A DNA stretch of 47,994 bases, taken from contig NZ_AUJK01000021.1 in the NCBI RefSeq assembly GCF_000424185.1, positions 1 to 47,994 of the forward strand. Direction: 5' to 3'. The position numbers were made by a program, and so were the translations under genes. Shown piece by piece: positions 6,914 to 15,204 of the stretch. Positions within the stretch are counted from its first letter, which is position 1; each line of letters starts with the position of its first letter. A model generated the notes under the pieces. It worked only from the letters and a program-made list of their open reading frames with translations. It did not search any database and was not told the DNA's origin. This stretch comes from Prevotella sp. AGR2160 (lineage in GTDB: Bacteria > Bacteroidota > Bacteroidia > Bacteroidales > Bacteroidaceae).

Positions 6914-7858
6914 ATGGCAAACAACACGTACAACGCTCTCGTCCAGTCTCTTTGTAAGTCCCTTCCTCCGGAAGGAACTGGGGTAGGCCGCTCCCTCAAC
7001 GATGCCCGTGCCGTCGTCCGCTATCTCTTGGAAGAAGACTATGGGCTGACGCTCACGGACATCGTCTGCGGTGCCGTCGACCGTCTCTCCGCCAAGGATC
7101 GTCAGCGCCTCAACGCGCAGATGGAGCAGTTGCGTCAGGGCGTCCCCGTGCAACAAGTCCTCGGCTATGCCACTTTCTGTGGCCGTCGTTTCAAGGTCAC
7201 CCCTGACACCCTCATACCAAGGCCGGAAACAGAAAGATTAGGGGAAGCCTCACCCCACCCTCTCCCCTCACCCTTCGGGTTTCTGTCCCCCGGAAACGGG
7301 GGAACCGAAGGGGGTGTAAAGACCATTGAGGGAACAGGGGAGAGGCCAGCAAGTTTTTTAGATATCGGCACAGGCACAGGCTGCCTTGCCATCACGCTGG
7401 CCCTTAACCATCCCGACGCCCGCGTCACGGCATGGGATATCGCCCCCGCTACCCTTGCCGTTGCCCGTGAGAACGCACGGACCCTTGGCGCCACCGTCGA
7501 TTTCAGGCTACAGGATGCCCTGTCGCCCCCTGACGACCATACCTGCTGGGACCTCATCGTCAGCAATCCACCGTATATCGCCGCAGAAGAGGCGAAGGAC
7601 ATGTCACCCATTGTCCTCGACCACGAGCCCGCCCGCGCCCTCTTCGTCCCCGATGATGATCCTCTCCTCTTCTACCGAGCCATCACCCGTTATGCCCGCA
7701 AGGCCCTAAAGCCAAATGGAGAACTACGATTTGAGATCAACCCTCGTTTTGCCATCGGTCTCCTCCGAATGATGGAACAGGAAGGTTTCCATTCCGTCCT
7801 TCTGAAGGACGATAATGGCAAGGACAGGTATATATATGCCGGCCTCTCCCAACCATAA
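6914..7858 (+). CDS. prmC: Peptide chain release factor N5-glutamine methyltransferase
   Basis: 314 residues, longer than the usual ~280. PrmC methylates the GGQ glutamine of release factors RF1/RF2 using S-adenosylmethionine. The N-terminal helical domain is followed by the linker motif LIPRPETE; then come the SAM-binding loop FLDIGTGTGCLAI (~149-161) and the substrate motif N217-P-P-Y. Between LIPRPETE and the SAM loop are ~40 residues where homologues have ~15-25. Bases 7259-7345 (residues 116-144) form nested palindromes of the GC-rich intergenic type, so a repeat has been inserted in frame. The insert lies in the interdomain linker and leaves all motifs intact, so the enzyme may still work. 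Confidence 0.93.
   Translation: MANNTYNALVQSLCKSLPPEGTGVGRSLNDARAVVRYLLEEDYGLTLTDIVCGAVDRLSAKDRQRLNAQMEQLRQGVPVQQVLGYATFCGRRFKVTPDTLIPRPETERLGEASPHPLPSPFGFLSPGNGGTEGGVKTIEGTGERPASFLDIGTGTGCLAITLALNHPDARVTAWDIAPATLAVARENARTLGATVDFRLQDALSPPDDHTCWDLIVSNPPYIAAEEAKDMSPIVLDHEPARALFVPDDDPLLFYRAITRYARKALKPNGELRFEINPRFAIGLLRMMEQEGFHSVLLKDDNGKDRYIYAGLSQP
7259..7345. repeat. GC-rich palindromic element inside prmC (family D-like)
   Basis: Three nested inverted pairs: CCTCTCCCCT/AGGGGAGAGG (7259-7268 with 7336-7345), CACCCTTCGG/CCGAAGGGGGTG (7269-7278 with 7305-7316) and CCCCC/GGGGG (7287-7291 with 7298-7302). The 87-bp span equals 29 codons and keeps the frame. Its composition matches intergenic hairpins at 7893, 11704, 17089 and 25389. 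Confidence 0.8.
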
Positions 7859-7892
7859 AACAACCATAAATTCCCCGCTGCCTCACAGCAAG

Positions 7893-7911
7893 CCCCTCCC
7901 TTCGGGAGGGG
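7893..7911. repeat. Palindromic repeat family D
   Basis: CCCCTCCC-ttc-GGGAGGGG in the 60-bp gap between prmC and recX. Its right arm puts a purine-rich, Shine-Dalgarno-like AGGGGG just upstream of the recX start. Confidence 0.8.
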
Positions 7912-7918
7912 GTGGTGT

Positions 7919-8377
7919 ATGCCTATGAATAAAACAGAATCACAGGCCCTTGCGGCCCTCACCAAACTCTGTGCCGCCGCCGAGCATTCCTCCCGTGAGA
8001 TGGAGGACAAGCTGCGGCGATGGAACATCCCCGATGATGCCGTCACACGGATCCTCAACTATCTTCACGAGGAACAGTATGTCGACGACACCCGCTTCTG
8101 CCGTGCCTTTATCGAAGACAAGCGTCTGAACAACGGATGGGGACAGCGGAAGATCGAACAGGCACTCTATCTCAAAGGCATCCCCCGTTCCATCTCCGAT
8201 CCTCTCTTCCGGGAAGTCACCGAGGAGCAGTGGCAGGAGATTCTCGTGCCGTTGCTGCGGCAGAAAGCAAAGACCGTCAATGCCAAAGACGACTACGAGC
8301 GGAAGATGAAGCTCATCCGCTTCGCCATGACCAGAGGCTTCTCCTATGACCAGGCACAGGAGGCCCTCAGCCTATGA
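7919..8377 (+). CDS. recX: Regulatory protein RecX
   Basis: 152 residues, normal for RecX, a small all-helical modulator of RecA filaments and recombination. The tandem three-helix repeats are visible: REMEDKLRRWNIPDDAVTRIL, then YVDDTRFCRAFIEDKRLNNG and WGQRKIEQALYLKGIP, a strongly conserved RecX block. The first ATG (7919) follows a purine-rich stretch; an ATG two codons later is equally possible. It lies downstream of prmC and overlaps comF by ATGA, so the two are translationally coupled. recA is not in the window. Confidence 0.9.
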   Translation: MPMNKTESQALAALTKLCAAAEHSSREMEDKLRRWNIPDDAVTRILNYLHEEQYVDDTRFCRAFIEDKRLNNGWGQRKIEQALYLKGIPRSISDPLFREVTEEQWQEILVPLLRQKAKTVNAKDDYERKMKLIRFAMTRGFSYDQAQEALSL

Positions 8378-9069
8378 TTCTACGCCGTCTTCTCGACCTC
8401 ATCGCCCCACGTCCCTGCGCCGTCTGCGGCCGTCGTCTCGCCCCTACCGAACAGCTCATCTGCGCCGCCTGCCTGCTACACATGCCCTGGACCGACCATC
8501 CTCAGCATCCCTACGACAACGACCTCGCCAAACGCTTCTGGCACCTCCTGCCCATTGAGCGCGCCGTGGCACTGTGGCACTATAAGGCAAGATCTACAAA
8601 CACCTATCCTATCCTACAAGCAAAATATTTCTTTAGACCGGAGGCGGCAGAAGCCCTGGGCCTCATCGCTGCTCACCGGCTACAGTCTTCGGGATTCTTC
8701 GAGGGTATCGACGTCATCATCCCCATCCCCATCGCGAAGAAACGATTACGGCAACGCGGATACAACCAGAGCGAGCGTATCGCCCGTGGTGTCAGTATGA
8801 TTACAGGTATTCCCGTTAATGATCAAGTGGTCAGAAGGCAGACGTTCAAACGTTCTCAAACCACCCTCGACCGTATGAGCCGACGGGAGAATGTGGAAGG
8901 GCAGTACGAGCTTGTCGATGCCGCCGCGATCCACGGCAAGCATATCCTGCTCATCGATGATGTCTGTACTACCGGTGCTACGATTCGCTCCTGTGGAAGT
9001 ATTCTCGTGACCGCCGGTGATATCAAGATCAGCGTCCTCGTCATCGGTATGGCCGGAGAGCACCGCTAA
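8374..9069 (+). CDS. comF: ComF-family phosphoribosyltransferase-like protein
   Basis: 231 residues. The N-terminus carries a four-cysteine zinc ribbon (C15, C18, C30, C33), and the C-terminus a type I phosphoribosyltransferase fold with the PRPP loop LLIDDVCTTGATIRSC (~193-208). IPIPIAKKRLRQRGYNQSE is a ComF hallmark. ComF proteins are linked to DNA uptake in competent bacteria; their biochemical reaction is poorly known. The start overlaps the recX stop (ATGA), so the genes form an operon with prmC. Confidence 0.92.
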   Translation: MILRRLLDLIAPRPCAVCGRRLAPTEQLICAACLLHMPWTDHPQHPYDNDLAKRFWHLLPIERAVALWHYKARSTNTYPILQAKYFFRPEAAEALGLIAAHRLQSSGFFEGIDVIIPIPIAKKRLRQRGYNQSERIARGVSMITGIPVNDQVVRRQTFKRSQTTLDRMSRRENVEGQYELVDAAAIHGKHILLIDDVCTTGATIRSCGSILVTAGDIKISVLVIGMAGEHR

Positions 9070-9114
9070 GCGATAAAAGACTGTTAAAAATTTGCAATCT
9101 ATTCATCTTTTTCC

Positions 9115-9122
9115 TATCTTTG
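9115..9122 (+). promoter_or_regulatory. -7 box for the HhH outer-membrane gene
   Basis: TATCTTTG with TTTG at 9091-9094 upstream (20-base gap). It starts a new unit after comF. Confidence 0.7.
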
Positions 9123-9165
9123 CCATGAAGTAATCAAGAACCTGATAACTGGCTAAAAGTAAAAT

Positions 9166-11160
9166 ATGATGCGATTTCTCTTCAGTCTATTATTCCTCTG
9201 TATCCCTTGTCTCGGCATGGCCCAATCGACACATCCCTGGAGCGCCGATTTAGAAGCGCTCAGTGATGAGGAAGATTTCGAGTCTACCCATTGGGAAGAT
9301 TATGCCGACGTCCTTGAGGAGTTGGCCCAAAATCCTATAGACATCAACCATGCCAGCCGCGAAGATCTCCAGCAACTTCCCTTCCTCACCAGTCAGCAAA
9401 TCATGGACATTGAGGAATATCTCTATCACTATGGTAGCATGAAATCCCTCAGTGAGCTGAAGATGATCCCCTCCCTCGATTATTACCAGATCAGACTCCT
9501 CCGCTATTTCGTCTATCCGGGAAAAGATGAAACCGACAAATCGCTCCATTGGAAGGACTTATGGCACTATGGCAAACAAGAGATCGCAGCATATACCCAT
9601 ATCCCCTTCTATAAAAGAAAGGGGGATGACGGTGATTATCTTGGATACCGTTATAAACATTGGCTCAGTTACCAGTATCATTATGGTAACCAAGTGAAGT
9701 TCGGATTTCTCGGCTCACAGGATGCCGGTGAACCTTTCTTTAAGAACAAGAATGGGAAAGGGTATGACTATTATACCTTTTATTTCCAGTTACGTGATAT
9801 CGGAAAGATCAAAAACATCACCATAGGACGGTACCGCCTTCATTTCGGTATGGGACTCATCTTGAATAATGATTTCTCCCTCGGCAAGACGGCCACCCTC
9901 ACCACCCTTGGACGGAATAGCAATACGATCCGCGCCCACTCTTCGCGTTATGAGGCCAGTTATCTGCAAGGAGCGGCAGCGAGTATCCAACTGCCATTCC
10001 ATCTGACCCTCAGTACTTTTGTCTCCTGGCGATACCGCGATGCCACACTAAAGAACGACAGTATCAAAACCATCGTCCGTACAGGCTATCACCGCACAAC
10101 TACGGAACTAGAGAAAAAGAATAACTGCTCGGAATTCCTCGCCGGTGGAAATCTGAACTTCTTCCATCAAGGCTGGCATGCCGGCATCACTGGATATTAC
10201 GTATCCTACGACAAGCCCTTCATCCAGAACTTTGGCCATGACTATCGCCGTTACAATCCTACGGGCCGCCGATTCTGGAACATGAGTGTCGACTATGGCT
10301 ACCTCAGCCGGCGCCTGAATATGCAAGGTGAGACCGCCACAGGCGACTGCCATCAGATCGCCACCATCAACAGCATCAGTTATATGCTCACATCTACGCT
10401 CAGTGTCATCACTCTCCAGCGATTCTATAGTTATCAGTTCTATAGTCTCTTCGGCAATAGTTTCGCGGAGGGACGGAAGGTACAGAATGAGAGTGGTTTC
10501 TATGTCGGTGCTACTTGGACACCCCTCTCCCACCTTTCCCTCAACTACTACAGTGACTATGCTTACTTCCCGTGGTATCGCTATCATCTCAGCAAGCAGA
10601 CGCATGCTTGGGATCACCAATTGAACGCCATCTACAATCTCCGCGCCTGGACTTTCTCGCTTCGTTACCGGCTGCAGGACAAGGCAAGAGAAAGGATATT
10701 AAAAAATGGCGACAAGCATACCGATTATGCTACCGTTCAACGCTTGAGACTGATGGCGGCATGGACCTCCGGGGCATGGTATCTGCGTACACAGGCCGAT
10801 GGCGTATATGACCACTTCACAAGCAATAGCACCGGTTGGATGATCTCTCAACTGGCCGGATGGCAGTATCACTGGATAAAGATACGGAGTCAGATAGGCT
10901 ATTTCGCTACCGATGACTATAATAGCCGTGTCTATGGAGCAGAACCTCAACTGCTCGGCATGCTCTCTTATCCCTGTTTCAGCGGCCGTGGCCTTCGTAC
11001 CATCATGCTCCTTCAAGCCCATCCCGTAGATTGTCTGCAAGCTTCCCTGCGCTTCAGTCTTCTCAAATATTTCGACCGCAGCAAGATCTCCACGGGCAAC
11101 CAGCAAATCAACGGCAGTTGCCAATCTGCCCTGGAATTGGAAATCCGTCTCCGTCTGTAG
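9166..11160 (+). CDS. Helix-hairpin-helix protein with predicted outer-membrane barrel
   Basis: 664 residues. A signal peptide (MMRFLFSLLFLCIPCLGMAQ) precedes a ComEA-like helix-hairpin-helix region at ~55-120 (IDINHASREDLQQLPFLTSQ, MKSLSELKMIPSLDYYQIRL). The remaining ~500 residues are rich in alternating aromatic and polar residues (for example YYTFYFQLRDIGKIKNITIG) and end LELEIRLRL, as expected of an outer-membrane beta-barrel. Families of this architecture are widespread in Bacteroidetes but uncharacterised; an HhH suggests DNA contact, and the barrel an envelope role, perhaps DNA uptake. Placement after recX and comF fits that idea but proves nothing. Its TAG stop is part of a family A palindrome. 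Confidence 0.8.
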   Translation: MMRFLFSLLFLCIPCLGMAQSTHPWSADLEALSDEEDFESTHWEDYADVLEELAQNPIDINHASREDLQQLPFLTSQQIMDIEEYLYHYGSMKSLSELKMIPSLDYYQIRLLRYFVYPGKDETDKSLHWKDLWHYGKQEIAAYTHIPFYKRKGDDGDYLGYRYKHWLSYQYHYGNQVKFGFLGSQDAGEPFFKNKNGKGYDYYTFYFQLRDIGKIKNITIGRYRLHFGMGLILNNDFSLGKTATLTTLGRNSNTIRAHSSRYEASYLQGAAASIQLPFHLTLSTFVSWRYRDATLKNDSIKTIVRTGYHRTTTELEKKNNCSEFLAGGNLNFFHQGWHAGITGYYVSYDKPFIQNFGHDYRRYNPTGRRFWNMSVDYGYLSRRLNMQGETATGDCHQIATINSISYMLTSTLSVITLQRFYSYQFYSLFGNSFAEGRKVQNESGFYVGATWTPLSHLSLNYYSDYAYFPWYRYHLSKQTHAWDHQLNAIYNLRAWTFSLRYRLQDKARERILKNGDKHTDYATVQRLRLMAAWTSGAWYLRTQADGVYDHFTSNSTGWMISQLAGWQYHWIKIRSQIGYFATDDYNSRVYGAEPQLLGMLSYPCFSGRGLRTIMLLQAHPVDCLQASLRFSLLKYFDRSKISTGNQQINGSCQSALELEIRLRL

Positions 11161-11182
11161 GGAAAAGATTCATCATGTTCCG
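11158..11182 (+). repeat. Palindromic repeat family A, overlapping a stop codon
   Basis: Plus-strand copy whose first three bases are the TAG stop of the HhH gene; right arm ATCATGTTCCG intact, left arm partly decayed (GGAAAAGAT). Confidence 0.75.
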
Positions 11183-11703
11183 CACGACCGTGCTATCCCT
11201 ACCTCTTTTTTGCACATTTGTACATGGTAAGAATGGGGATATTATTAATCATCTGAATGATTGGCGGTAAATATGCTGAACATGAGGAGTTTTTACAATC
11301 TATTGGTTATCAAGCAAATACAAAAATGAGTATAAAAAACACCATTTTATCCTGCATACTTATTCGTGTATTTATGCAAAACAGGCCAATATTCTTAATA
11401 ATTATACGTTTTGTGGTGCGATTTGGGAATCGGAAACACGGCATTTGCGCGCCATAAACACCGAGCAGAATTTTGTAAACACGATGTTTAGAAAATTCTG
11501 CACGATAGATAGCTGGGAAAACTCGTTATTTCGACTTGCTCCGTTGATATTTACCGCTTTTTCTTTCTAGAATCGAAAATTAAGACAGAGAAAAATGGGT
11601 GTCAAAATTAAGGGAGTAGACGTTGGATCTACCTTTTTTCTGACATGTTATAAAAAATGGCCGCTCATACACTATTCAAGAATAAACACCCTTCCATACA
11701 AAA
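11183..11703. other. AT-rich convergent intergenic region with inverted repeats
   Basis: No convincing gene between two convergent genes. Two structures stand out: a perfect 11-bp inverted pair GCGGTAAATAT/ATATTTACCGC (11264-11274 and 11547-11557), and inside it a strong hairpin (11465-11501). Short plus-strand frames here lack any recognisable family. The 294-bp span could be a small non-autonomous mobile element. Confidence 0.5.
11465..11501. repeat. Strong hairpin (16-bp stem)
   Basis: Arms 11465-11480 and 11486-11501 (outer GCAGAATTTT/AAAATTCTGC, inner TAAAC/GTTTA, one mismatch) around ACGAT. No U-tract follows, so it is not a typical terminator. Confidence 0.75.
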
Positions 11704-11736
11704 GCCCTCCCCTTCGGGGAGGGTTGGGAGAGGGCT
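11704..11736. repeat. Palindromic repeat family D directly after the M28 stop
   Basis: CCCTCCCC-ttc-GGGGAGGG followed by TTGGGAGAGGGCT. It abuts the stop codon of the M28 gene (11738-11740) and can form its 3' hairpin. Confidence 0.8.
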
Positions 11737-11737
11737 C

Positions 11738-12760
11738 CTATTTCTCACTGTACAGCACCTGTACGATGGTCTGTCCGACGGCCTTGAGGACCTGTTTGTC
11801 GATATGGTCCATCGTATCGGAGACAGTATGCCAGGTCGGTCCGAAGCTCGACTGCTGGCAGTCAGGGAAATAAGGAATAATATCGATGGTGGGGATATGC
11901 GCGATCTGGTTGACGGGGATATGATCATCGGTGATGGCCCCTCCCTCATCCTTCGGGAAGAAAGTCGACATGCCGCACTGTGCTGCAGCGCGCCACACCT
12001 TCTTGACAATGGCGGGGGCATACTGTTTCGACATCACTTCCTGGTAGAACCGCGATCCCTCACCGCCGACCATATCGAGGAGAATGCCATAACGTGGTCC
12101 GTACCCCTCGGGGACATGGGCGGCCCAGTACTGAGCGCCAAGGGCCCAGGTGTCTTCCTTGTCGGCGACACCGGCCCACTGCGGCGTTCCCCAGTCCTCA
12201 GCATCGAAACAGACAAGGTCAACACCGATATTCGGCAGTGGCTTTGCCTTCAGCAGTCGTGCGATCTCGAGCATCACAGCGATGCCACTGGCACCATCAT
12301 TGGCGGCCATGACGGGCTTATGCCAGTTCAGGCTGTCGGGATCGTTGTCGGCCCAGGGACGGGAGTCATAATGGGCACAGAGGAGGATGCGTGTTGTGGC
12401 CTGCGGGTTGACATGGGCGATGATATTGTTGCACCTCAGCGCCGTGCCGTCATATCCGGTGACAGTCGTTTTCTGCTCCTCGACGGTACAACCGAGACTC
12501 CTGAACTTACTGACGATCCAGGTGGCACAGCGGTCGTGGGCGTCGGAGTTCATCACACGCGGTCCGAAGTCACACTGTCGGGCGGCATAGGCATAGGCGC
12601 TGTCGGCATTGAACGCCGGTCCGACGGGCTTCACGGCAACGACCTCGTCGGCCTCGTCAGTATCGGTAGTCTTCGGCGTGAGGACACCGGAGAAATAAAG
12701 GGCACAGCCGATGGCGGCTGCAGCAAATATAGTCACGATAAAAATTTTTTTTCTTTTCAT
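11738..12760 (-). CDS. M28-family zinc hydrolase, probable glutaminyl-peptide cyclotransferase
   Basis: 340 residues. A hydrophobic N-terminus (KKIFIVTIFAAAAIGCALYF) is a signal peptide or anchor, possibly with a weak lipobox (AIGC). The M28 core shows LLCAHYDSRPWADNDP, AANDGASG, FDAEDWGTP and PTWHTVSD, which supply the metal-binding Asp, Glu and His. The blocks LGAQYWAAHVPEGY, YGILLDMVGG and KVWRAAAQCGM resemble the periplasmic glutaminyl cyclases of Porphyromonas and Prevotella, which convert N-terminal glutamine exposed after signal cleavage into pyroglutamate. An aminopeptidase role cannot be excluded. Its start overlaps the stop of the C26/M19 gene by four bases, so the two are translationally coupled. 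Confidence 0.85.
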   Translation of the reverse strand: MKRKKIFIVTIFAAAAIGCALYFSGVLTPKTTDTDEADEVVAVKPVGPAFNADSAYAYAARQCDFGPRVMNSDAHDRCATWIVSKFRSLGCTVEEQKTTVTGYDGTALRCNNIIAHVNPQATTRILLCAHYDSRPWADNDPDSLNWHKPVMAANDGASGIAVMLEIARLLKAKPLPNIGVDLVCFDAEDWGTPQWAGVADKEDTWALGAQYWAAHVPEGYGPRYGILLDMVGGEGSRFYQEVMSKQYAPAIVKKVWRAAAQCGMSTFFPKDEGGAITDDHIPVNQIAHIPTIDIIPYFPDCQQSSFGPTWHTVSDTMDHIDKQVLKAVGQTIVQVLYSEK

Positions 12761-14562
12761 TGCTTGTGTGTTTGCGCGATAGTCATGACCCGGAGCCAGT
12801 TCTGTCCCCAGATCTTTTCGATATCACTGTCACTGTATTTCCGCATCAGGAGATGGCGTGTGAAATTGATCAGTTCACTGGCATCTTTGATTCCCGTGAC
12901 ACCGCCGTCACCGTCGAAATCGGTGCCAAGGCCGACATGGTCGATACCCATGACTTCCACGGCATGGTCGAGATGGCGCATAGCATCGGCAATCGTCGCC
13001 TCTCCTTCCTTGCGCAGGAAACCGTGATAAAGGGTGATCTGCATGACGCCGCCACGCTGGGCGAGAGCCCGCATCTGGTCATCGGTAAGGTTCCTGGGCA
13101 CGTCACAGAGGGCACGGCAATTGGAATGACTGCAGACGATGGGCGTCTTACTGAGCTCGAGGGCGTCGTAGAAACTCTTCTCACCGGCATGACTGAGGTC
13201 AACCATGATACCCTGACGGTTCATTTCGGCGATGGCCTCACGACCGAAGGCACTGACGCCGTTATGGGTGTTACAGCCGCGCGCGGAGTCACAGAGGTCA
13301 TTGTCACCATTATGACAGAGGGTGATATAGACGATACCACGTTGGGCGAAATGCTTCACGTTCTTGATGTCATGATTCAAAGCGAGCCCATTCTCGATGC
13401 CGAGCATGATACTCTTCCGGCCGTGGCGCTTGTCCTCATAAAGGTCAGAGGGCGTACGGGCGATGGAGAGATACTGACTGTTGGCATTGACGATCTGTTC
13501 GATCTTGTCGAAGATGAGATCGGCATAGTCCGTCGGCGAAATGCTGTAGGGCGGCTTGCTGAAGCCATAACGGGAAGCCAGCACGGGGTTATGGGCAGCA
13601 ATGCCGGCAAGATCGATCTTCGAGGAGAAAGTCTCGCCGAAGGAGGGCTGCGGGAGGTAGCTGACCATCGTCACAGCTTGCGTACGACCCTCCGTCATCT
13701 TCTCGAGGTCGTAGAGGATACGGCTGTCCCGATGACCGAAGTCGACGCCCTGGGGGAAGAACATCGGCGTATCACAGTGACTGTCGAGGGTGAGGATGGA
13801 CTGATGCAGACGCTTGCAGTGATGGAACAGGCGGGCCTCACCGACGAGCCAGCGGAATAACGGCTGACCGTCGTCGCCGAGCCATTCGGGATGCCACTGT
13901 ACGCCGACGATGGGTTTCTGTTCCGTACTCTCCACGGCCTCGATGACTTCATCGGGGGCTGTGGCCGTGACACGGAGCAGGCGTCCCGGGTCACTGACGG
14001 CCTGGTGGTGGAACGAGTTGACGAAGGTATGGGAGCCATAGACCTGATGGAGAATACTCCCCTCAATGATCGACACGCTATGCGTCGGTTCTCCGTTGTC
14101 GGCATCCTGAGAATGCTTCACGGCAGTATGGATATCCTGCGTGATCGTACCGCCGAGGGCGATGACGAGGGTCTGCAGACCACGACAGGTGCCGAGGATC
14201 GGCAGCTGACGGTCGTAGGCGAGACGACAGAGAAGAAGCTCGGCGAGGTCCCGTTGCCGGTTGATATGATGGAGGCCGGGAACGGGCTCCTGACCATACC
14301 ACAGGGGATTATGGTCGGCACCGCCGGTGAAGATCACGGCATCGAGGTGGTCGAGGGTCCCCACGAGGGTGTTGACATCGGTCACCGCGGGGAGGATAAC
14401 GGGGACACCGCCGGCCTTGATGACCTGTCGGCTATAGACGGCACGCACGGTATCGTCGGGATCGTGATAGTTGGCCGTGATACCGATGAGCGGCTGCGGC
14501 GTGTTCTCCGGATACCGGCTGTAGATCTTTTCTAAATGTTGTTGTAATGAGAATGATTCCAT
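12757..14562 (-). CDS. Fusion of C26 gamma-glutamyl hydrolase-like and M19 dipeptidase domains
   Basis: 601 residues with two enzymes in one chain. Residues ~20-245 are a class I glutamine-amidotransferase-like peptidase C26 domain with nucleophile C126 (LGTCRGLQ) and the His-Glu pair H224/E226 (VQWHPEW); relatives hydrolyse gamma-glutamyl bonds. Residues ~255-601 are a renal-dipeptidase (M19) domain: H262-C-D264 (LDSHCDTP), GIENG, VDLSHAGEKSF, VCSHSNCRALCDVPRNLTDD and GLGTDFDGDGG, the zinc ligands and active site. No signal peptide is seen from the chosen ATG at 14562, so it looks cytoplasmic. Sequential gamma-glutamyl hydrolysis and dipeptide cleavage would suit glutathione or gamma-glutamyl dipeptides (inference). 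Confidence 0.9.
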   Translation of the reverse strand: MESFSLQQHLEKIYSRYPENTPQPLIGITANYHDPDDTVRAVYSRQVIKAGGVPVILPAVTDVNTLVGTLDHLDAVIFTGGADHNPLWYGQEPVPGLHHINRQRDLAELLLCRLAYDRQLPILGTCRGLQTLVIALGGTITQDIHTAVKHSQDADNGEPTHSVSIIEGSILHQVYGSHTFVNSFHHQAVSDPGRLLRVTATAPDEVIEAVESTEQKPIVGVQWHPEWLGDDGQPLFRWLVGEARLFHHCKRLHQSILTLDSHCDTPMFFPQGVDFGHRDSRILYDLEKMTEGRTQAVTMVSYLPQPSFGETFSSKIDLAGIAAHNPVLASRYGFSKPPYSISPTDYADLIFDKIEQIVNANSQYLSIARTPSDLYEDKRHGRKSIMLGIENGLALNHDIKNVKHFAQRGIVYITLCHNGDNDLCDSARGCNTHNGVSAFGREAIAEMNRQGIMVDLSHAGEKSFYDALELSKTPIVCSHSNCRALCDVPRNLTDDQMRALAQRGGVMQITLYHGFLRKEGEATIADAMRHLDHAVEVMGIDHVGLGTDFDGDGGVTGIKDASELINFTRHLLMRKYSDSDIEKIWGQNWLRVMTIAQTHKQ

Positions 14563-14589
14563 AAAGCGAATAACACAAATTCCTTTGGC

Positions 14590-14617
14590 GCGTGGCCGCA
14601 ACATGGCGGCCACCTAC
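14590..14617. repeat. Palindromic repeat family B
   Basis: Near-identical to the copy at 3947-3974; it directly follows the Lrp/AsnC stop codon on the minus strand. Confidence 0.85.
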
Positions 14618-15078
14618 TATTCTACCTTTACGGGAATTTCGCGCTTGATACTCTGCTCGAGGGAGATGAGGGTCTCGGTGCTGACGACACCGGGGATGGT
14701 CTGGAGCTGGTTGTTCAACAGGTCCATGAGCTGCTCATTGTCCTTGGCATAGAGTTTCAGGAGCATGGTATAAGAGCCGGTAGTGAAATGACACTCCACG
14801 ATCTCGGGGATATTGGCAAGGCGCTCCACGACCTTCTTGTACATGCTGCCACGCTCAAGATTGATACCCACATAGGTACAGGTGGTGTAGCCCAGGGCCT
14901 TCGGATTGACATCGAAGCCGGAACCGGTGATCACGCCGTTCTTGATGAGGTGTTGAACACGCTGGTGGATGGCGGCACGGGAGACGCCACATTCTGCTGC
15001 CACATCCTTGAAAGGAATACGGGCATTGAGGGAAAGAATACTGAGGATCTTTCTGTCTAAGTTGTCGATTTTATCCAT
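14617..15078 (-). CDS. Lrp/AsnC-family transcriptional regulator
   Basis: 153 residues, standard for the family. An N-terminal winged helix-turn-helix (residues ~5-60: LDRKILSILSLNARIPFKDV then CGVSRAAIHQRVQHLIKNGV) precedes the RAM/AsnC ligand-binding domain (YTTCTYVGINLERGS, ECHFTTGSYTMLLKLYA, IPGVVSTETLISLE). Such proteins form octamers and sense amino acids. The frame reaches further upstream, but MDKIDNLDRKIL is the family start and the promoter lies between. It precedes the C26/M19-M28 pair on the same strand with only a repeat between them, so it may control or be co-transcribed with these peptidase genes. Confidence 0.93.
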   Translation of the reverse strand: MDKIDNLDRKILSILSLNARIPFKDVAAECGVSRAAIHQRVQHLIKNGVITGSGFDVNPKALGYTTCTYVGINLERGSMYKKVVERLANIPEIVECHFTTGSYTMLLKLYAKDNEQLMDLLNNQLQTIPGVVSTETLISLEQSIKREIPVKVE

Positions 15079-15107
15079 GTGATTTACATTTTGCTTCTTT
15101 TCGATGA

Positions 15108-15115
15108 CAAAAATA
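15108..15115 (-). promoter_or_regulatory. -7 box of the Lrp/AsnC gene
   Basis: Minus strand TATTTTTG, ~30 bases from the start; a second TATTTTTG lies ~25 bases further upstream. Confidence 0.55.
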
Positions 15116-15159
15116 CACAAAATAAATGAAACGAGCAACAAAAATAGACAAAAAAAGAA

Positions 15160-15181
15160 GGAACATGATTAATCATGTCCC
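15160..15181 (-). repeat. Palindromic repeat family A
   Basis: GGGACATGATTAATCATG plus TTCC on the minus strand, ~25 bp past the stop of the first FKBP gene; here the TAG is not conserved. Confidence 0.8.
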
Positions 15182-15204
15182 TTCTTCTTTACTTTTTTAA
15201 TTTT

